DNA from: Streptosporangium roseum DSM 43021
GTDB taxonomy: Bacteria > Actinomycetota > Actinomycetes > Streptosporangiales > Streptosporangiaceae
Assembly (NCBI RefSeq): GCF_000024865.1
Contig: NC_013595.1
Location: forward strand, 5,518,001 to 5,582,000
Length of the DNA: 64,000 nt
Reading direction: 5' to 3'
The notes under the pieces were generated by a model. The model saw only the letters and a program-made list of their open reading frames with translations. It did no database searches and had not been told where the DNA came from. Below, in pieces: positions 63,413-64,000 of this stretch (the first letter of the stretch is position 1; each line of letters starts with the position of its first letter). A program made the translations under genes and the position numbers.

Positions 63413-64000
63413 ATGGATATCAAGGACATGGCCCGGCCGTTCGATGGCACGGGCATCTCGGCCTTCCTCCGGTCGCTTCCCGCCAAGCCCCTGCTGCTCG
63501 GCCTGGGCGAGGCCAGGCACTTCGTGGAGGAACTGGGCGACCTGCGCAACGAGATCTTCCGGCATCTGGTCGAGCACGAGGGCTACCGGTCGTTCGCCAT
63601 CGAGAGCGACTGTCTCATGGGCCTCGTGGTCGACGACTACGTCACGACGGGTACGGGCACGCTCGACGACGTCATGGAACGCGGCTTCAGCCACGACTTC
63701 GGCACGTCCCCGGCCAACCGCGACCTCGTACGCTGGATGCGCGCGTACAACGAGGAGCATGACGAAAAGCTCCGGTTCTTCGGCTTCGACGGTCCGCTGG
63801 AGTATTGGGCCGAGAGCCCGCGCCAGGCGCTCACCGCCCTCTACGCCCTCCTCGACGGCCCGCTCCCCTGCACCATGGAAACCCTCGACGCGCTGCTCGG
63901 CCCGGACGGCCGGTGGACGGACGAGGCCACGGTCATGGACCCGTCCCGGTCGATCGGCCAGTCCGCCGACGCCCAGCGGCTGCGGCTGCTCGCCGACGAC
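63413..64000 (+). CDS. Erythromycin-esterase-family protein, 3' end outside window
   Basis: 196 codons visible. LLLGLGEARHFVEELGDLRNEIFRHLVEHEGYRSFAIESD matches the Ere/TioE-neighbour family with the catalytic Glu-His pair (GEARH), and FFGFDGPLEYW follows. Ere enzymes open the macrolide lactone ring; many actinobacterial relatives have other ester or unknown substrates. The start is ATG 63413, or an in-frame ATG at 63389 that would place the palindrome inside the gene. Confidence 0.82.
   Translation, partial: MDIKDMARPFDGTGISAFLRSLPAKPLLLGLGEARHFVEELGDLRNEIFRHLVEHEGYRSFAIESDCLMGLVVDDYVTTGTGTLDDVMERGFSHDFGTSPANRDLVRWMRAYNEEHDEKLRFFGFDGPLEYWAESPRQALTALYALLDGPLPCTMETLDALLGPDGRWTDEATVMDPSRSIGQSADAQRLRLLADD

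Overview
High-GC actinobacterial chromosome segment. GTG and even TTG starts, 4-base ATGA/GTGA gene overlaps, very GC-rich third codon positions, CUT1-type sugar importers without their own ATPase, DUF4097/MarR and DUF1707 genes and many DHA2 drug exporters all point to an actinomycete. A Streptosporangiales member (Nonomuraea/Streptosporangium-like) is my inference, not something I could test. No rRNA, tRNA, CRISPR array or prophage was seen.

Region 1 (1-15.8 kb) is a coherent N-glycan (high-mannose type) utilisation locus. A leftward operon encodes a GH5 enzyme resembling the GH5_18 beta-mannosidases, a secreted GH85 endo-beta-N-acetylglucosaminidase, a very large GH38 alpha-mannosidase and a His-rich protein running off the window. 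A rightward operon encodes a lipoprotein sugar binder, two CUT1 permeases and a second GH38 alpha-mannosidase. A LacI regulator lies between them. Near-identical 14-bp LacI-type operators precede each arm, so one repressor probably controls both: glycan release outside the cell, import, then trimming of mannose inside.

Region 2 (15.8-19 kb) is a scar: two dead transposases, a 5'-truncated cytochrome P450 and a divergent TetR tail. Region 3 (19-43 kb) is a patchwork of regulator/effector cassettes (TetR-MFS, DUF4097-MarR, CGNR-phosphatase, TetR-cupin-DUF4865, ECF sigma, MarR-oxidoreductase), two beta-lactamase-fold serine hydrolases, gene relics (ABC exporter, TetR, MFS, invertase), an IS630 element with a slippery frameshift site, and an IS5-family element next to an aminoglycoside-phosphotransferase-like gene with an inverted IS-derived remnant on its far side.

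Region 4 (43.4-54.3 kb) is the most novel part: a LysR regulator divergent from a tightly overlapping nine-gene operon (APC permease, L-carnitine-dehydrogenase-like enzyme, betainyl-CoA-thioesterase-like hotdog protein, ornithine-cyclodeaminase-like reductase, amidase, an internally deleted FAD amine oxidase, a two-domain CaiB-type CoA-transferase, a BKACE enzyme and a nitrilase-family amidohydrolase). Three members match the known carnitine-to-glycine-betaine route (CdhA, CdhB, CdhC types). The amidases, double CoA-transferase and APC permease suggest a different 3-hydroxy-4-amino acid or its amide as substrate.

Region 5 (54.7-64 kb) returns to defence and efflux: alpha/beta hydrolase, MerR-MFS with a classic 19-bp MerR spacer promoter and probable leaderless start, a secreted endonuclease/phosphatase-fold protein, relics of a sugar transporter and a glycosidase, TetR-MFS, and a tandem-MerR regulator divergent from an erythromycin-esterase-family gene cut by the window end.
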